In this document: one piece after another, positions 63,387 through 64,000 of the stretch
Position numbering within the stretch: position 1 is the first letter of the stretch
How the letters are laid out: every line of letters starts with the position of its first letter
The notes under the pieces: generated by a model
Database searches by the model: none
The model's input: the letters and a program-made list of their open reading frames with translations, nothing else
What the model was told of the DNA's origin: nothing
Program-made: the position numbers and the translations under genes
NCBI GenBank assembly: GCA_025357755.1
Contig: JANXOP010000039.1
Span: forward strand, 1 to 64,000
DNA: 64,000 nucleotides
Direction of reading: 5' to 3'
From: Kofleriaceae bacterium
GTDB taxonomy: Bacteria > Myxococcota_A > Polyangia > Haliangiales > Haliangiaceae

Positions 63387-63534
63387 CGCGGCATCCTACC
63401 GGCCGTTTCCCGACCCGACAAGCATCCGATCTTGATCGTTTTACCTGTTATTCCAAAGAGCTAGGAAAGGTCTTCACTTGAACATCTGAGCGATCCGATG
63501 CACTAATCCGGTCGGAGCTGTGCCCGAAACACGA

Positions 63535-64000
63535 ATGACAGACGACCCCACCGTGGGGCGAAATCTGGGTGTGCTCGGGATCTTCTTGGGCGCCCACGTG
63601 CTGCTGGCGCTCCTGATGCGTCTAGCCCCAATAATTTCGACGTTGCACGCGTTAGTGACCGTCGCTGTCGGGATCGTAGTGGCGGCGACGCGGCCGCGTC
63701 GGATGACGGCATATGTCATCGCCTACATCGGGGGAGCCGAAGTGCTGTGGCGCATGACCTCTGCAGGCATCGCGTGGGAACTTGGAAAGTACGAAGTTTC
63801 GATCGTCTTAGCGGTGGCGCTCCTGCGCATGCCGAAGCGTCGCAATGTCACTCTAATTCTTGGATATTTGGGCCTCTTGTTGCCATCAGCGCTCCTCACC
63901 GTCGGTACGCTCGAGCTCGAGGATGCGCGACAGCAGCTGAGCTTTAATTTATCGGGGCCAGTCGCACTTACGCTCTGCGTGATCTTCTTCTCAGGTACTC
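63535..64000 (+). CDS. Polytopic membrane protein, candidate Wzy-like polymerase or ligase (3' end outside window)
   Basis: From ATG 63535 the frame stays open to the last base, giving 155 residues so far. They comprise about five hydrophobic segments (LGVLGIFLGAHVLLALLM, ALVTVAVGIVVAATR, ILGYLGLLLPSALLTVGTL and others) and a polar segment RQQLSFNLSGPVALTLCV, a phrase I associate with O-antigen ligase or polymerase family proteins. Divergent from the TylF-like gene and next to a flippase, as Wzy genes often are. The catalytic loop region would lie beyond the window, so the role is inference. Confidence 0.55.
   Translation, partial: MTDDPTVGRNLGVLGIFLGAHVLLALLMRLAPIISTLHALVTVAVGIVVAATRPRRMTAYVIAYIGGAEVLWRMTSAGIAWELGKYEVSIVLAVALLRMPKRRNVTLILGYLGLLLPSALLTVGTLELEDARQQLSFNLSGPVALTLCVIFFSGT

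Overview
The window is 64 kb of GC-rich bacterial DNA. High GC, many Cys-rich lipoproteins of unknown function, an HNH endonuclease with a RuvA-C-like tail, an MshEN-domain protein, an eCIS-associated DUF4157 protein and a Wzx/Wzc-type exopolysaccharide locus together suggest a Myxococcota (deltaproteobacterial) chromosome, perhaps near the Haliangium/Kofleria/Nannocystis side. That placement is inference; no rRNA or marker gene is present. I saw no tRNA, rRNA, CRISPR array or insertion sequence.

Positions 1-11.9 kb are mostly housekeeping: the end of cobT, a GGCT-fold protein, queC in a likely operon with an MshEN/GAF-like protein, a multi-membrane-span protein of GT-C type, an Imm21-like immunity protein, a POT peptide transporter with a small lipoprotein, a two-lobe M16 peptidase lipoprotein and a Cys-rich lipoprotein.

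Positions 11.9-23.2 kb are an accessory island: an apparently decayed small gene, an HNH endonuclease, a giant 1846-residue protein with an N-terminal DUF4157 domain and a C-terminal adenosine-deaminase-like domain, an overlapping pentapeptide-repeat protein with a zinc ribbon (candidate immunity), a 129-residue unknown and an AAA+ ATPase read through a one-base frameshift. No tail-tube, sheath or baseplate gene is visible, so this is an orphan effector module. It is the most unusual part of the window.

Positions 23.2-29.2 kb hold a Rieske ferredoxin, a DppB/DppC-type permease pair without ATPase or binding protein, lipoproteins, D-aminoacyl-tRNA deacylase, two tandem metallo-beta-lactamase-fold hydrolases and a Uma2-family protein.

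Positions 29.2-64 kb are a large surface-polysaccharide locus. It has two Wzx flippases, genes for a 2,3-diamino-2,3-dideoxy-glucuronic acid sugar (WbpB, WbpE and WbpD types), UDP-glucose dehydrogenase and a UDP-uronate-type epimerase, an outer-membrane beta-barrel plus a Wzc-type tyrosine autokinase, five glycosyltransferases, acetyltransferases, two NodB-like deacetylase proteins, a FemAB-like protein, an asparagine-synthase-like amidotransferase, methyltransferases and a partial Wzy-like membrane protein at the right edge. Two secreted proteins built of four and five copies of one Ig-like repeat flank the export genes. An initiating sugar-phosphate transferase and a Wza-type export protein are not in the window. 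From 53.5 kb to 63.4 kb the genes form one tightly overlapping minus-strand operon.
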